From Candidatus Zixiibacteriota bacterium (GTDB taxonomy: Bacteria > Zixibacteria > MSB-5A5 > GN15 > JAAZOE01), in assembly GCA_012797915.1 (NCBI GenBank), contig JAAZOE010000104.1, positions 1-6,981 on the forward strand: DNA of 6,981 bases, in the 5' to 3' direction. Position 1 is the first letter of the stretch, and every line of letters starts with the position of its first letter. A model generated the notes under the pieces. The model was not told where the DNA came from, ran no database searches, and saw nothing but the letters and a program-made list of their open reading frames with translations. Below are positions 6,907 to 6,981 of the stretch, in pieces. The translations under genes were made by a program, and so were the position numbers.

Positions 6907-6981
6907 TACGGCGACCCCGGATTGGGATGCGTCTCCTGGTGGGGCAGTTACAACCTGGTCTTCATGTCGTTCGGATTCGAA
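6907..6981 (+). pseudogene. In-frame continuation of the C25 peptidase after the TAA (runs off the window)
   Basis: Directly after the stop the same frame reads YGDPGLGCVSWW, then GSYNLVFMSFGFE, with no further stop to the window end. By my count 20 of 25 codons end in G or C, as in the gene before the stop, against 11 of 24 in the next frame. The hydrophobic 'NLVFMSFGFE' looks like a final strand of a Rossmann-like domain such as the one preceding it. No ribosome site or start codon suggests an independent gene. It is best read as the rest of the same gene after a nonsense change (CAA to TAA is one transition), a sequencing error, or a read-through site. Confidence 0.6.

Noticed and set aside
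1..6981. tRNA, rRNA, insertion sequence or phage attachment site
   Set aside because: Reading both strands showed no cloverleaf, transposase, or terminal inverted or direct repeats; nearly all bases lie in four coherent plus-strand genes.

Overview
The window looks like part of a chromosome from a Gram-negative, GC-rich bacterium with an electron-transferring periplasm. Two very large multiheme c-type cytochromes lie in a row. They are followed by a secreted gingipain-like (family C25) cysteine peptidase with a 'DGDG...PGE' beta-sandwich domain. Secreted proteins of this last type are common in the FCB group and related candidate phyla such as Zixibacteria. That placement is an inference from protein style only; no taxonomic marker gene is present.

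Bases 2-4511 hold three plus-strand genes joined by two stop-start junctions. The first is the 3' part of a protein with two parvulin (PpiC/SurA-like) domains, and it enters the window already open. The second is a cytochrome with 26 CXXCH haem motifs. The third is a cytochrome with 16 CXXCH motifs. The junctions are ATGA overlaps or a start just downstream, and the third gene has a near-perfect Shine-Dalgarno, so the three are probably one translationally coupled operon. Together the cytochromes could carry 42 haems. The parvulin-like protein probably helps an exported partner fold, perhaps the cytochromes or an outer-membrane protein encoded upstream.

Bases 4512-4740 are an intergenic region. 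It has a very GC-rich hairpin just after the cytochromes, a good sigma70-type promoter (TTGACA, 17 bases, TATGTT), a leader of roughly 100 nt and a GGAGG ribosome-binding site. The peptidase gene is therefore probably its own transcription unit.

Bases 4741-6906 encode the C25-like peptidase: signal peptide, catalytic domain with candidate His315 and Cys354, a CARDB-like domain, and a C-terminal Rossmann-like domain. The reading frame stops at TAA (6904-6906), but the same frame continues downstream to the window end with coding-like codon use and a sequence resembling the rest of that domain. The gene is therefore either broken by a nonsense mutation or sequencing error, or read through.

The most interesting structure is in the cytochromes. 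Their haem motifs follow an alternating 25/23-residue spacing (a 48-residue, two-haem unit). A block of nine haems with almost the same spacing, ending in the same divergent cap, occurs three times: at both ends of the 26-haem protein and at the start of the 16-haem protein.
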